Source: Luteimonas terrae
GTDB taxonomy: Bacteria > Pseudomonadota > Gammaproteobacteria > Xanthomonadales > Xanthomonadaceae
Direction: 5' to 3'
NCBI RefSeq assembly: GCF_004358165.1
Contig: NZ_SMTG01000002.1
Coordinates: forward strand, 186,001 to 250,000
DNA: 64,000 nt
Shown here: positions 47,017-56,038 of the stretch, piece after piece
Layout of the letters: each line of letters starts with the position of its first letter
Position numbering within the stretch: the first letter of the stretch is position 1
Program-made: the position numbers and the translations under genes
Notes under the pieces: model-generated
What the model was told of the DNA's origin: nothing
Database searches by the model: none
Seen by the model: the letters and a program-made list of their open reading frames with translations, nothing else

Positions 47017-47898
47017 ATGTCCTGGTTGCAGAAGATCATGCCGCCCCGCATCCGCACCGATGCGCCCGCGGCCAAGAAGCGCAGCGTTCCCGAGGGTCTG
47101 TGGGAGAAATGCGAGCGCTGCAGCACCGTGCTCTACGGGCCGGAGCTGGAAGAGAATCTCGAGGTCTGCCCGAAGTGCGCCTTCCACCGCCCGATCCGCG
47201 CGCGTGCGCGCCTGAAGGCGTTCCTGGATGCCGGCAGCCTGCAGGAAATCGCGGCCGACCTCGGCCCGACCGACATCCTGAAGTTCAAGGATCAGAAGAA
47301 GTACGCCGACCGCATCAAGGCCGCGCAGCGCGCCACCGGCGAGCGCGACACCGTGATCGCGATGCAGGGCACGCTGCTGCAGCGCCCGATCGTCGCGGCC
47401 GCGATGGACTTCGCCTACATGGGCGGTTCGATGGGCTCGGTCGGTGGCGAGAAGTTCGCCCGCGCCGCCGAGCAGGCGCTGGCGCTGCAGGTGCCGCTGG
47501 TGTGCTTCTCCGCGAGCGGCGGCATGCGCATGCAGGAAAGCATGTTCTCGCTGATGCAGATGGCCAAGACCTCGGCTGCGCTGGCGCGGCTGCGCGAGGC
47601 CGGCATTCCGTATATCTCGGTGCTGACCAATCCGACCTTCGGCGGCACGTCCGCCTCGTTCGCGATGCTCGGCGACATCAACATGGCCGAGCCCGAGGCG
47701 ATCATCGGCTTCGCGGGTCCGCGCGTGATCGAGCAGACCGTGCGCGAAACGCTGCCCGAAGGATTCCAGACCTCGGAATTCCTGCTCGAGCACGGCGCGA
47801 TCGACCAGATCTGCGACCGCCGCGAGATGCGCGTGCGCATCGCCCACCTGCTGGCCCTGCTGACGAAGCAGGATGCGCCCGCCGAGGCCGCTGCGTGA
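47017..47898 (+). CDS. accD: Acetyl-CoA carboxylase carboxyltransferase subunit beta
   Basis: Beta half of the carboxyltransferase that makes malonyl-CoA for fatty acid synthesis. The 293 residues have the zinc ribbon Cys32, Cys35, Cys51, Cys54, then the crotonase-like fold with [27 protein letters not shown] and [11 protein letters not shown]. The stop overlaps the glmM start (GTGA), a close coupling of lipid and murein precursor genes. In Pseudomonas accD is followed by folC instead. Confidence 0.96.
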   Translation: MSWLQKIMPPRIRTDAPAAKKRSVPEGLWEKCERCSTVLYGPELEENLEVCPKCAFHRPIRARARLKAFLDAGSLQEIAADLGPTDILKFKDQKKYADRIKAAQRATGERDTVIAMQGTLLQRPIVAAAMDFAYMGGSMGSVGGEKFARAAEQALALQVPLVCFSASGGMRMQESMFSLMQMAKTSAALARLREAGIPYISVLTNPTFGGTSASFAMLGDINMAEPEAIIGFAGPRVIEQTVRETLPEGFQTSEFLLEHGAIDQICDRREMRVRIAHLLALLTKQDAPAEAAA

Positions 47899-49244
47899 GC
47901 CGGAAGTACTTCGGTACCGACGGCATCCGCGGCCGCGTCGGCGAAGGTTCGATCTCGGCCGACTTCGTGCTGCGCCTGGGCAACGCCTACGGCCATTCGC
48001 TGCGTACGCGCGGCGGCGACTGGCGTCGCCCGCAGGTGCTGATCGGCAAGGACACGCGCATCTCGAACTACATGTTCGAGGCCGCGCTGGAAGCGGGACT
48101 GGTCGCGGCGGGTGTCGACGTGCAGCTGATGGGCCCGATGCCCACGCCCGCGGTCGCGCACCTGACGCGCTCGCTCGGCGCCGACGGCGGCATCGTCATT
48201 TCCGCCTCGCACAACCCGCACCACGACAACGGCATCAAGTTCTTCAGCGCGCAGGGCGAGAAGCTCGACGACGCGACCGAGCTGGCGATCGAAGCCGCGC
48301 TCGACCAGCCGTTCCGCACCGTGGCCTCCGAGAAGCTCGGCAAGGCCGTGCGCACGCGCGATGCGGTCGGCCGCTACGTCGAAGCCTGCAAGGCGTCGGT
48401 GCCGCGCGGCTTCGATCTCGACGGCATGCGCATCGTCGTCGACTGCGCGAACGGCGCGACCTACCAGGTCGGCCCGATCGTGCTGCGCGAACTCGGCGCC
48501 CAGGTCGAGGTGATCGGCGCCGAGCCCAACGGCGTCAACATCAACGCCGGCGTCGGCTCCACGCATCCCGAATTTCTCAGCGAGCGCGTCAGCCGCAGCG
48601 GCGCGAATCTCGGCATCGCCTTCGACGGCGACGGCGACCGCGTGTTGTTCGTCGATGCCAACGGCACCGTGCGCGATGGCGACGACCTCCTGTACGTGCT
48701 CGCGCGCGACTGGCAGCAGTCGGGCCGCCTGCAGGGGCCGGTGGTCGGCACGCTGATGAGCAACTACGGCCTGGAGCGTGCGTTCGGCGATGCCGGCATC
48801 GGCTTCCAGCGCGCCAAGGTCGGCGACCGCTACGTGCACCAGATGCTGCTCGAGCACGACGGCAACCTCGGTGGCGAAACCTCCGGCCACCTGCTGTGCC
48901 TGGACCGGGCGACGACCGGCGACGGCATCATCAGCGCGCTGCAGGTGCTCGAGGTGCTGCGTCGTCGTGGCATCTCGCTGCAGGAGGCGCTGCACGGCCT
49001 GGCCAAGGTGCCGCAGCAGACCGTCAACGTGCGTTACGAGGGTGCCTCGAAGCCGGTCGAAGCGCCGGCCGTGCAGGCCGCGCTCGCGCAAGCGCAGGCC
49101 GCCGTGCGGGGCCGCGGCCGCGCCTTCCTGCGCCCGTCCGGCACCGAGCCGGTCGTGCGCGTGACGGTGGAAGCCGACGACGCCACGCTGATGCAGAACA
49201 CACTCGATTCCCTGGCCGGCGCCGTGCGCGCGGCCGCTGCCTGA
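47895..49244 (+). CDS. glmM: Phosphoglucosamine mutase
   Basis: Interconverts glucosamine-6- and -1-phosphate on the way to UDP-GlcNAc. The 449 residues start at GTG 47895, directly at the family N terminus [11 protein letters not shown]. The phosphorylated Ser105 lies in [13 protein letters not shown], the metal loop is AFDGDGDR near 245, the sugar loop GGETSGH, and the phosphate loop [11 protein letters not shown]. An upstream open frame in the same phase covers accD and is a shadow. Confidence 0.96.
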   Translation: MSRKYFGTDGIRGRVGEGSISADFVLRLGNAYGHSLRTRGGDWRRPQVLIGKDTRISNYMFEAALEAGLVAAGVDVQLMGPMPTPAVAHLTRSLGADGGIVISASHNPHHDNGIKFFSAQGEKLDDATELAIEAALDQPFRTVASEKLGKAVRTRDAVGRYVEACKASVPRGFDLDGMRIVVDCANGATYQVGPIVLRELGAQVEVIGAEPNGVNINAGVGSTHPEFLSERVSRSGANLGIAFDGDGDRVLFVDANGTVRDGDDLLYVLARDWQQSGRLQGPVVGTLMSNYGLERAFGDAGIGFQRAKVGDRYVHQMLLEHDGNLGGETSGHLLCLDRATTGDGIISALQVLEVLRRRGISLQEALHGLAKVPQQTVNVRYEGASKPVEAPAVQAALAQAQAAVRGRGRAFLRPSGTEPVVRVTVEADDATLMQNTLDSLAGAVRAAAA

Positions 49245-49260
49245 ACCCAAGGATCCCGCC

Positions 49261-50199
49261 ATGAGCGCACGTATCCCGACCCTCGACATCCGCCGCTTCG
49301 ACACCGACCGCGACGCCTTCGTCGCCGAACTCGGCGCCGCCTATCGCGAATGGGGCTTTGCCGGCATCAATGGCCACGGCATTCCGCAGGCGCAGATCGA
49401 CGGCGCCTACGACGTGTTCAAGGCGTTCTTCGCCCTGCCCGAGGACGTCAAGAAGCGCTACCACGTGGCCGGCGGGGGCGGCGCGCGCGGCTATACCGCG
49501 TTCGGCGTGGAGACCGCGAAGGGCGCGCAGCACTTCGATCTCAAGGAGTTCTGGCACATCGGCCGCGAGATTCCCGACGATTCGAAGTATCGCGAGGTCA
49601 TGCCGCCGAATCTGTGGCCGAGCGAAGTGCCGGGCTTCCGCGAGCACGGCTACGGGCTGTACCAGACGCTCGATGCGCTGGGTTCGAAGGTGCTGTCGGC
49701 GCTGGCGCTGCACATCGGCCTGCCGGAGGACTATTTCGTCGACAAGACCGACTACGGCAACTCGATCCTGCGTCCGATCCATTACCCGCCGATCACCGCC
49801 GACGACATTCCCAATGTCCGCGCCGGCGCGCATGAGGACATCAACCTGATCACGCTGCTGGTCGGCGCGAGCGCGGCCGGTCTCGAAGTGAAGTCCCGCG
49901 ATGGCGAGTGGGTGCCCTTCACCTCCGACGCCGACACGATCGTCGTCAACATCGGCGACATGCTGCAGCGCCTGACCAACCACGTGTATCCGTCCACGAC
50001 GCACCGCGTGACCAATCCGCCGGGCGAGCAGGCGCGCAAGCCGCGCTATTCGGTGCCGTTCTTCCTGCACCCGAATCCGGACTTCGTGATCGACGTGCTG
50101 CCCTCGACGGTGACGGCCGACAACCCGAGCCGCTACCCCGAGCCGATCACCGCGCAGGGGTATCTCGAAGAGCGGCTGCGCGAGATCAAGCTGAAGTGA
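49261..50199 (+). CDS. 2-oxoglutarate/Fe(II) oxygenase of the isopenicillin N synthase family
   Basis: Non-heme iron oxygenase of 312 residues. The iron ligands His191 and Asp193 (AHEDINLITLL) and His248 (STTHRV) and the 2-oxoglutarate-binding R262-x-S264 (KPRYSVPFF) are present. The N-terminal DIOX_N part has YREWGFAGINGHGIP. Substrate unknown; bacterial members act on various small molecules. It follows glmM by 16 bases and may be cotranscribed. It starts the stretch that separates glmM from tpiA. Confidence 0.9.
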   Translation: MSARIPTLDIRRFDTDRDAFVAELGAAYREWGFAGINGHGIPQAQIDGAYDVFKAFFALPEDVKKRYHVAGGGGARGYTAFGVETAKGAQHFDLKEFWHIGREIPDDSKYREVMPPNLWPSEVPGFREHGYGLYQTLDALGSKVLSALALHIGLPEDYFVDKTDYGNSILRPIHYPPITADDIPNVRAGAHEDINLITLLVGASAAGLEVKSRDGEWVPFTSDADTIVVNIGDMLQRLTNHVYPSTTHRVTNPPGEQARKPRYSVPFFLHPNPDFVIDVLPSTVTADNPSRYPEPITAQGYLEERLREIKLK

Positions 50200-50253
50200 G
50201 CGCGTGAGCCCTCAGTTGGAGCAGCGTGAGTCGAAGCTGCGTCAGTAAAGTAA

Positions 50254-50275
50254 AACGGCGCCCTGGGGCGCCGTT
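50254..50275. terminator. Bidirectional terminator between the oxygenase and DUF481 genes
   Basis: AACGGCGCC/GGCGCCGTT stem (50254-50262 with 50267-50275, loop CTGG). On the minus strand TTACTTTAC follows, on the plus strand CTTCG. It lies between two convergent stops. Confidence 0.72.
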
Positions 50276-50299
50276 CTTCGTGAGGGCGTCAGTGGCGCT

Positions 50300-51010
50300 T
50301 CAGAATCCGTAGACGACGTTGACCGTGGTCAGGCGGTCGGTGCGCTCGCGGTCGGGCGCGACGTCGGTGTTGTGGCGGATTTCGAAACCGGCTTTCAGCG
50401 CCAGCGCGTCGGTCATCTTGACCTGCACGCCGAACTCGTTGCGCACGAAGGTGTTGTCGCCGCCCGATTCGATCAGCAGCGTGTCGTAGAGCTGCGTGGT
50501 CTGGGTGAGCTGGTGGCTGAAATCCATGAAGGCACGCGCGATCGCCTCGTTGTTGTGCACGCGTACGTCCTGCTCTTTCGACCAGCGGTAACCGGGGCCG
50601 ATCTCGAACACCAGCTTCGTCTCCTCGGACATGAGCGCCTCGAAGCCGTAACCGCCGGCGATCGTGGTCTGGTATTCGTCGCTGCTGAAGTGGTCGCGCT
50701 GGTTGCGGCCGGAGCCGAAGACGTAGTGGCGTTCGGCGAAGCGGTAGCCGCTGGATCCGAACAGTTCGTACCGGCGCGCGTTCTCCAGGCCGTCACTGGT
50801 GCCGTAGAGGAACGAGGCGAGGACCGCATGCTTCCAGGTGTCGTCCTCGCGCGCAAGCTTGAGCTTGCCGACCACAGTCTCGCTGTCGGCATTGCCTTTC
50901 GAGATCGCCACGCCCAGTTCGCCGGTCCCGTGCCAGCCGTCTTCGGCGGCGAAGGTGGTGGCGGAGGCGAGGGTGCTGCAGGCAAAAAGGGTGAGAACGG
51001 AACAACGCAT
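50300..51010 (-). CDS. DUF481 family outer-membrane protein
   Basis: Predicted outer-membrane beta barrel of 236 residues, related to YdiY and the 'salt/alkaline-induced' DUF481 proteins. A signal peptide ends near residue 22 (TTFAAED). GTGELGVAISKGNADSETVVGKLKLARED is the DUF481 opening, with WSTSGN-like sequence replaced by AISKGNAD. The strands GSSGYRFAERHYVFGSG and YGFEALMSEETKLVFEIGPGYRWS follow, and the end is VYGF with terminal Phe. ATG 51010 has GGAGAT upstream. It faces away from the cupredoxin gene, 240 bases apart; that gap shows no clear promoter. Confidence 0.88.
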   Translation of the reverse strand: MRCSVLTLFACSTLASATTFAAEDGWHGTGELGVAISKGNADSETVVGKLKLAREDDTWKHAVLASFLYGTSDGLENARRYELFGSSGYRFAERHYVFGSGRNQRDHFSSDEYQTTIAGGYGFEALMSEETKLVFEIGPGYRWSKEQDVRVHNNEAIARAFMDFSHQLTQTTQLYDTLLIESGGDNTFVRNEFGVQVKMTDALALKAGFEIRHNTDVAPDRERTDRLTTVNVVYGF

Positions 51011-51250
51011 GGGATCTCCAGCAGAACGCGCAGAACGCGGAAACAAGAACACCGGCCATCGCCGGTGTGCGTCCATTTTGCGATCTTGCGGCGCGGTGTT
51101 GAACCCGCAGGTGCCGTTTGCGGCATTCGACGACCGTGGACATCCGCGCGCATGCGCACGGCACGAGGCGATTTGAGTGGCACGCACTGGACGGTTCTGT
51201 TGGAATGTCCCGGCGCGCCCGCGTGCGGTGGCGCAAGGGGAGTCTGGGGA

Positions 51251-51946
51251 ATGATCGCGTGGAACGGGCGACCCGGCCGGGTCGGACTGTGGGTCCTGTG
51301 CGCGCTCGCGTTCTGTGCAATGGACGGCGCGGCAGCGGCGTGGACGGTCGAAGTGGAAGGCGTGCCGGACGGCACGGCACTCGACGGTGCGGTGGTGAGC
51401 CTGCATTCGCCGGCCGCCAGCGCAGCCGTGCGCGCGGGACATGCGGACGTGGCGCTGTCGGGTGACGGTTTTTCGCCGCGGGTATTGCCGGTCGTGGCCG
51501 GCAGCACGGTGCGCTTCTCCAGTGACGACCGGCGCCGTCACGCGCTGTATGCCTTTTCGCCCGCGCGTCCGTTCTCGTTTCCGCTGCACGACGGCGCGGC
51601 CGCGCATGCGTTGCAGTTCGACACATCCGGGGTGGTCGAGTACGGCTGCGCGATCCACGAATCGATGATCGGCTACGTGGTGGTGCTCGACACCCCGTAC
51701 TTCGCGAAGACCGACGCCCGTGGCCGCGCGCGGCTCGATGCGCCGGCTGGCGACTACACCCTGCAGGTCTGGCACGAGCGCCAGCCGCAGGGACAGGCGC
51801 CGTTGGCGCGGGCCGTGCACGTCGAAGCGGGCGCGGTGACACGCGTCGATCTGCCGGTGCGACCGCTGCGCAAGGCGGCACCGGCGCACGAAACGCGGTT
51901 GCGGACCATGCGCGAGCGCTACCGGAGCTTCCAGCGTGGCGGATGA
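51251..51946 (+). CDS. Exported cupredoxin-like protein with amicyanin-type copper site
   Basis: Predicted periplasmic copper protein of 231 residues, of the group often called methylamine utilization proteins. A signal peptide ends near residue 30. The type 1 copper ligands can be read as His97 (DRRRHAL), Cys133, His136 and Met139 in YGCAIHESM; the C-x2-H-x2-M spacing is that of amicyanin. After the copper site a carboxypeptidase-regulatory-like fold follows (TDARGRARLDAPAGDYTLQVWHE). ATG 51251 is preceded by GGGGA. The end overlaps the GGDEF-EAL gene by 11 bases. No methylamine dehydrogenase is near, so that role is unlikely. Confidence 0.83.
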   Translation: MIAWNGRPGRVGLWVLCALAFCAMDGAAAAWTVEVEGVPDGTALDGAVVSLHSPAASAAVRAGHADVALSGDGFSPRVLPVVAGSTVRFSSDDRRRHALYAFSPARPFSFPLHDGAAAHALQFDTSGVVEYGCAIHESMIGYVVVLDTPYFAKTDARGRARLDAPAGDYTLQVWHERQPQGQAPLARAVHVEAGAVTRVDLPVRPLRKAAPAHETRLRTMRERYRSFQRGG

Positions 51947-54320
51947 TGCGCCACTGGCGCGTCGCGGCCTGGGGTTCCGGGGTCGCATCGTGCTGGGCTT
52001 CGTGCTGTTGCTGATCGGCGTGCAGGTCTCCACGCTGACGATCGTCGACATGGCCGGCAATCGTGCGGTGCGCGAACAGCTGGCCGACCAGCTGCGCGTG
52101 AGCGAGCGGGTCTGGGTGCAGCTTGCCGACGCCAGCGCCGAGCGCCTGCACGAATCGGCCACTGTGCTCGCCGGCGACTTCGCGTTCCGCGCCGCCGTTG
52201 CCACCGGCGACCACGCGACCGCGCAGGCCGCGCTGCTCAATCACGGCCTGCGCATCGACACCGACATCGCGCTGCTGCTGGCGACCGACGGCCAGGTGCA
52301 GCTGTCGATCGGCCCGGAGGACGATCTGCAGGCCGCGACCGCGATGGCGCCCCTGCTGGCCGAGGCCGATGCCGCGCAGGACGGGCAGGCGACCGGCGTG
52401 GCGTTGCTCGATGCGCAACCTTTCCTGATGGCCGTTGTCCCGGTGCTGGCGCCGCGTCGCGTGGCCTGGGCCGCGATCGGCGTGCACTACGGCGAGGCCC
52501 TGGCCCGCCGCTACCGCGCGATCATCGGCATGGATGTCGCCTTCGTCGAATCCGACGGCGGTCGCGTCCGCGTGCTCGCGTCCACGTTGCCGGATGCGCA
52601 GACGCTGGCGCTGCGCACCAGTCGCGAGGTCGCGCAGGCGATGGACGGCGCCGATCTCGACCTCGTCCTCGACGGCCGTCATTACGCCACGCATGTCTTC
52701 CACGCCGCGGCGATGTCGGGACGCCAGGTGCAGGTGATGCTGCTGGCCGATCTGGACGAGGCGCTGGCGCCGTACAGCGCCTTGCGCACGCAGATCGCAT
52801 GGCTGGCGGGGCTGGCCGCGCTGATCGCGTTCGTCAGCGCGGTGCTGGTGGGGCAGGGCATCGCACGCCCGGTCGCGCGACTGGCCGATGCCGCGCGGCG
52901 CATCGGCTCGGGCGACTACGCCAAGGCCCTCCCGGTCCGCGGTCGCGACGAGCTCGCCGATCTGGCCCGCGCGTTCAATGCGATGCAGCGCGAGATCGGT
53001 CAGCGCGAGGCGCGCATCCGGTTCCAGTCCACGCACGACGAACTGACCGGACTGCCCAACCGCAGCCATGCGCTGGGCGTGCTGGCACGCAAGATCGAGC
53101 GCGCCCGCGAGCATGGCCGCGACTGCGCGGTCCTGATCCTCGACATCGCACGCTTCAAGGAGATCAACGACACGCTCGGCCACGCCTACGGCGATGCGGT
53201 GCTGAGCGTGGTCGCCGACCGTCTGCGCGCGGCGGTGCGGGGCGACGATCTGCTGGCGCGGCTGGGCGGCGACGAATTCCTGGTGCTGCTCGACGCCGCC
53301 GGCCATGCCGTCGCCAGCGAGCGTGCCGGCGCGCTGGCGCGGCTGCTGGAGACGCCGTTCCGCCTGGAAGGCGGCGATGTGGAACTCGAAGCCCATGTGG
53401 GCGTGGCCGTGTTTCCCGATCACGCCGACGACGCGGCGACCCTGCTGCGCCGCGCCGACATCGCCAAGGACGAAGCCAAGCAGCAGCATCTGCGCGTGCT
53501 GGCCTACCGCGCCGGCGACGACGAGCACCACCTGCGCCAGGTGCGCCTGATGGGCCTGCTGCGGCACGCGCTGGAACTGCAGGAATTCCGCCTGGTGTTC
53601 CAGCCCAAGCTGCATCTGGTCACGCGCCGGGTCGCCCACGTCGAGGCGTTGCTGCGCTGGTCGACGCCGAGTTACGGCGAGGTCTCGCCGGACGAGTTCA
53701 TTCCGCTGGCCGAGCGCTCGGGCCTGATCCGCGCGATCACCCGCCACGTCATCGACGCATCGCTCTGCCAGGCGCGACCGTGGATCGAGGCCGGCCTCGT
53801 CGAAGGGGTCGCGGTGAACCTCTCGCCGATGGATCTGGTGGATCCGGGGCTGCCCGCGCACGTCGGCGACCTGCTGCGCGCGCATGGCGTCGCGCCGGCC
53901 AGTCTGGTGCTGGAGGTCACCGAGCACACGGTCATGCGCGACGTCGAAGCCGCGCGCGACACCATGCATGCGCTGCGTGCGCAGGGCGTGCGCCTGTCGA
54001 TCGACGACTTCGGCACCGGGCATTCCTCGCTGGCCCAGCTGCGCGGCCTGCCGGTCGACGAAATCAAGATCGACAAGAGCTTCGTCGCCGACCTCGGTGC
54101 GGGCAGCGGCGACTCGGTGATCGTGCGCTCGGCAATCGAGATCGGCCACAACATGGGGCTGACGGTCGTGGCCGAGGGCGTGGAAACGCCCGAAAACCTG
54201 GCGATTCTCGAGGCGCTGGGCTGCGACATGGTGCAGGGCTATCTGTTCGCGCCGCCGCTGGCGCCGGCCGCACTGGTCGAGTGGTGCGCGCGCCGCCGGA
54301 GCCGCGCCGTGGAGGCCTGA
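51936..54320 (+). CDS. Membrane GGDEF-EAL protein (c-di-GMP cyclase/phosphodiesterase)
   Basis: c-di-GMP signalling protein of 794 residues, starting at GTG 51936 inside the end of the cupredoxin gene. Domain order: membrane helix (about 18-36), a periplasmic sensor of about 245 residues of unclear fold, second helix (about 286-306), HAMP (about 307-358), GGDEF (about 365-515) and EAL (about 540-785). GGDEF at 444-448 is intact, with an inhibitory I-site RGDD at 435-438. The EAL domain keeps EAL at 570-572, the NLS, EVTEH, DDFGTG, KID and AEGVET motifs. Both activities could be real. The overlap suggests its sensor may respond to the cupredoxin. Confidence 0.93.
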   Translation: MADDAPLARRGLGFRGRIVLGFVLLLIGVQVSTLTIVDMAGNRAVREQLADQLRVSERVWVQLADASAERLHESATVLAGDFAFRAAVATGDHATAQAALLNHGLRIDTDIALLLATDGQVQLSIGPEDDLQAATAMAPLLAEADAAQDGQATGVALLDAQPFLMAVVPVLAPRRVAWAAIGVHYGEALARRYRAIIGMDVAFVESDGGRVRVLASTLPDAQTLALRTSREVAQAMDGADLDLVLDGRHYATHVFHAAAMSGRQVQVMLLADLDEALAPYSALRTQIAWLAGLAALIAFVSAVLVGQGIARPVARLADAARRIGSGDYAKALPVRGRDELADLARAFNAMQREIGQREARIRFQSTHDELTGLPNRSHALGVLARKIERAREHGRDCAVLILDIARFKEINDTLGHAYGDAVLSVVADRLRAAVRGDDLLARLGGDEFLVLLDAAGHAVASERAGALARLLETPFRLEGGDVELEAHVGVAVFPDHADDAATLLRRADIAKDEAKQQHLRVLAYRAGDDEHHLRQVRLMGLLRHALELQEFRLVFQPKLHLVTRRVAHVEALLRWSTPSYGEVSPDEFIPLAERSGLIRAITRHVIDASLCQARPWIEAGLVEGVAVNLSPMDLVDPGLPAHVGDLLRAHGVAPASLVLEVTEHTVMRDVEAARDTMHALRAQGVRLSIDDFGTGHSSLAQLRGLPVDEIKIDKSFVADLGAGSGDSVIVRSAIEIGHNMGLTVVAEGVETPENLAILEALGCDMVQGYLFAPPLAPAALVEWCARRRSRAVEA

Positions 54321-54393
54321 CACTGCGCGCGTGCGCGGCGGCCGGCCGACCCTTCGGCTATGCTCTTGCGCCTTTCGTCACATGGAGTCCGAC

Positions 54394-55140
54394 ATGCGCC
54401 GCAGGATCGTCGCCGGCAACTGGAAGCTGCACGGCAGCCGCACGTTCGCCACGGAGCTGGTCACTGGCATCGTCGAGGGTCTGCCGGGCGGCGTCGAGGC
54501 GATCGTGCTGCCACCGTCGCCGTACCTGGCGCTGCTGGCGCAGGGCGCACCTGCGGGCATCGCGGTCGGCGCCCAGGACATCAGCGCACACGAGAAGGGC
54601 GCCTATACCGGCGAGGTCGCGGCGGCGATGGTCGCCGACGTCGGTGCGCGCTACACCCTGGTCGGGCATTCCGAGCGCCGCCAGTACCACGGCGAGGACG
54701 ATGCGCTGGTCGCGGCCAAGTTCGTCGCCGCGCGCGCCGGCGGCCTGGTGCCGATCCTGTGCGTGGGCGAGACCCGCGAGCAGCGCGAGGCCGGGCGCAC
54801 CGAGGAAGTCATCGCGACCCAGGTGCAGGCCGTGCTGGACGCGGCCGGCGTGGCGGCGTTCGATGGCGCGATCGTCGCCTACGAGCCGGTCTGGGCCATC
54901 GGCACCGGCCTGACCGCCAGCCCCGAGCAGGCCCAGGCGGTCCACGCCTTCCTGCGTGGCGTGGTCGCAAAGGAGGATGCTAGAATCGCCGACTCTTTGC
55001 CGCTGCTGTATGGCGGCAGCTGCAAGCCCGACAATGCCGCCGCGCTGTTCTCGCAGCCCGACGTCGACGGCGGACTGATCGGCGGCGCCTCGCTGGCGGC
55101 CGACGACTTCCTGGCCATCGTCGCCGCGGCCGCGCGCTGA
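54394..55140 (+). CDS. tpiA: Triosephosphate isomerase
   Basis: Interconverts dihydroxyacetone phosphate and glyceraldehyde-3-phosphate. The 248 residues have Asn9 and Lys11 in AGNWKLHG, catalytic His in VGHSERRQ and Glu in AYEPVWAIGTG, and the phosphate loop YGGSCKP. ATG 54394 is placed six bases after GGAG; an in-frame ATG 12 bases upstream (54382) is less well placed. TATGCT at 54359-54364 may be the -10 box. Followed by secG, the order known from Pseudomonas (glmM-tpiA-secG-tRNA-Leu). Confidence 0.96.
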   Translation: MRRRIVAGNWKLHGSRTFATELVTGIVEGLPGGVEAIVLPPSPYLALLAQGAPAGIAVGAQDISAHEKGAYTGEVAAAMVADVGARYTLVGHSERRQYHGEDDALVAAKFVAARAGGLVPILCVGETREQREAGRTEEVIATQVQAVLDAAGVAAFDGAIVAYEPVWAIGTGLTASPEQAQAVHAFLRGVVAKEDARIADSLPLLYGGSCKPDNAAALFSQPDVDGGLIGGASLAADDFLAIVAAAAR

Positions 55141-55198
55141 GCGCGGTGGCGATTCCGACACAAAGCCCGCACTGCGGGCGCTCCAGAGCACACACGCA

Positions 55199-55663
55199 AT
55201 GCTGCTGACCGTCTTCAACATCCTGTTCGTCATCATCGCCATCGCGATGATCGCGCTGATCCTCATGCAGCGTGGCGCAGGCGCCGCAGCCGGCTCCGGC
55301 TTCGGTGGCGGCGCTTCGGCCACCGTGTTCGGTGCCCGCGGCTCGTCCAACTTCCTGTCGAAGGCCACCAAGTGGCTGGCGATCAGCTTCTTCGCCATCA
55401 CGCTCTTCATGGCCTGGTACGCGATGCACCGCGCCAATCCGAACGCGATGGGCATGGACCTGGGCGTCATGGGCAGCGAAGTGCCGACCGCGCCGGTCGA
55501 TGGTGCCGCCACGCCGCAGGTCCCGGTTGCGCCCGCCCCGCAGGCGCCCGCCGACGCGACGGTGCCGGCCGCCCCGGCCGCCGAAGGCGCCGTGCCTGCC
55601 GCACCGCCGGCAGCGGAAAATTCTTCGCAGGAATCGCCGCAGCAGACTCCCCAGAACGATTGA
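55199..55663 (+). CDS. secG: Preprotein translocase subunit SecG
   Basis: Small subunit of the SecYEG channel. It has 154 residues with two membrane helices (about 3-24 and 57-76) and between them the family motif MQRGAGAAAGSGFGGGASATVFGARGSSNFL, here spanning about 23-53. After residue 85 comes an Ala/Pro/Gln-rich tail that makes it longer than the 110-residue E. coli protein. ATG 55199. A TAGAAT hexamer inside the 3' end of tpiA (54980s) might give it its own promoter. Confidence 0.93.
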   Translation: MLLTVFNILFVIIAIAMIALILMQRGAGAAAGSGFGGGASATVFGARGSSNFLSKATKWLAISFFAITLFMAWYAMHRANPNAMGMDLGVMGSEVPTAPVDGAATPQVPVAPAPQAPADATVPAAPAAEGAVPAAPPAAENSSQESPQQTPQND

Positions 55664-55670
55664 TCGGGGG

Positions 55671-55676
55671 TACAAT
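55671..55676 (+). promoter_or_regulatory. Candidate -10 box for tRNA-Leu
   Basis: TACAAT at 55671-55676, just after the secG stop and 51 bases before the tRNA. The -35 region (TCCCCA at 17-base spacing) is poor. Confidence 0.4.
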
Positions 55677-55727
55677 GCGCGGCTCGCCGGCGCGGCCACG
55701 CAACGGCGGAAGTTTCAGGTCGGTCCT

Positions 55728-55812
55728 GCCCAGGTGGCGGAATTGGTAGACGCACTACCTTGAGGTGGTAGCGGCTTAGGTCGTGGGGGTTCGAGTCCCC
55801 CCTTGGGCACCA
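55728..55812 (+). tRNA. tRNA-Leu (anticodon GAG)
   Basis: 85 bases including encoded CCA. The acceptor GCCCAGG pairs with CTTGGGC (one G-U pair), discriminator A at 55809. The anticodon stem CTACC/GGTAG holds the loop TTGAGGT with GAG at 55762-55764. The long variable arm typical of Leu tRNAs is present (about TGGTAGCGGCTTAGGTCGTG before the T arm, with GGGGGTTCGAGTCCCCC as T arm). Reads CUC and CUU codons. Position after secG is conserved in gammaproteobacteria. Confidence 0.97.
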
Positions 55813-55845
55813 ACCGGAAATGCGATGCGCCCGACGCATCGGACG

Positions 55846-55872
55846 AAAGGCCCCGCGAAAGCGGGGCTTTTT
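55846..55872 (+). terminator. Rho-independent terminator after tRNA-Leu
   Basis: GCCCCGC/GCGGGGC stem (55850-55856 with 55861-55867) closed by a GAAA tetraloop and followed by TTTTT. Confidence 0.93.
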
Positions 55873-55999
55873 CGTATCCATGCCGCAGAATTCTTGCGGC
55901 GACCGTGCAGACGCGAATCATTCGCGCGCGGCATTTCACGTGGCGCACGGGATGCCTGCGGAATGCTGCGATCAAGGCATTTGGACGGCGTGGAAATCG

Positions 56000-56029
56000 T
56001 TTACTCGTCAGTTCTGTAACCGGTACAAT
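56000..56029 (+). promoter_or_regulatory. Candidate promoter of the nuo operon
   Basis: TTTACT (56000-56005), 18 bases, TACAAT (56024-56029). Transcription would start near 56036, giving a leader of about 120 bases before nuoA. Confidence 0.5.
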
Positions 56030-56038
56030 TGCCGTGAT

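Noticed and set aside
51251-51946. Role of the cupredoxin in methylamine oxidation
   Set aside because: The family is often named for this, but no mau genes or methylamine dehydrogenase are in the window; the link to the c-di-GMP gene is the better clue.
50793-54323. A 1176-codon open frame on the minus strand opposite the GGDEF-EAL gene
   Set aside because: It is antisense to a gene with complete, recognisable domains. In DNA this rich in GC the opposite strand seldom has stops. The translation is Arg/His/Ala-rich without any motif.
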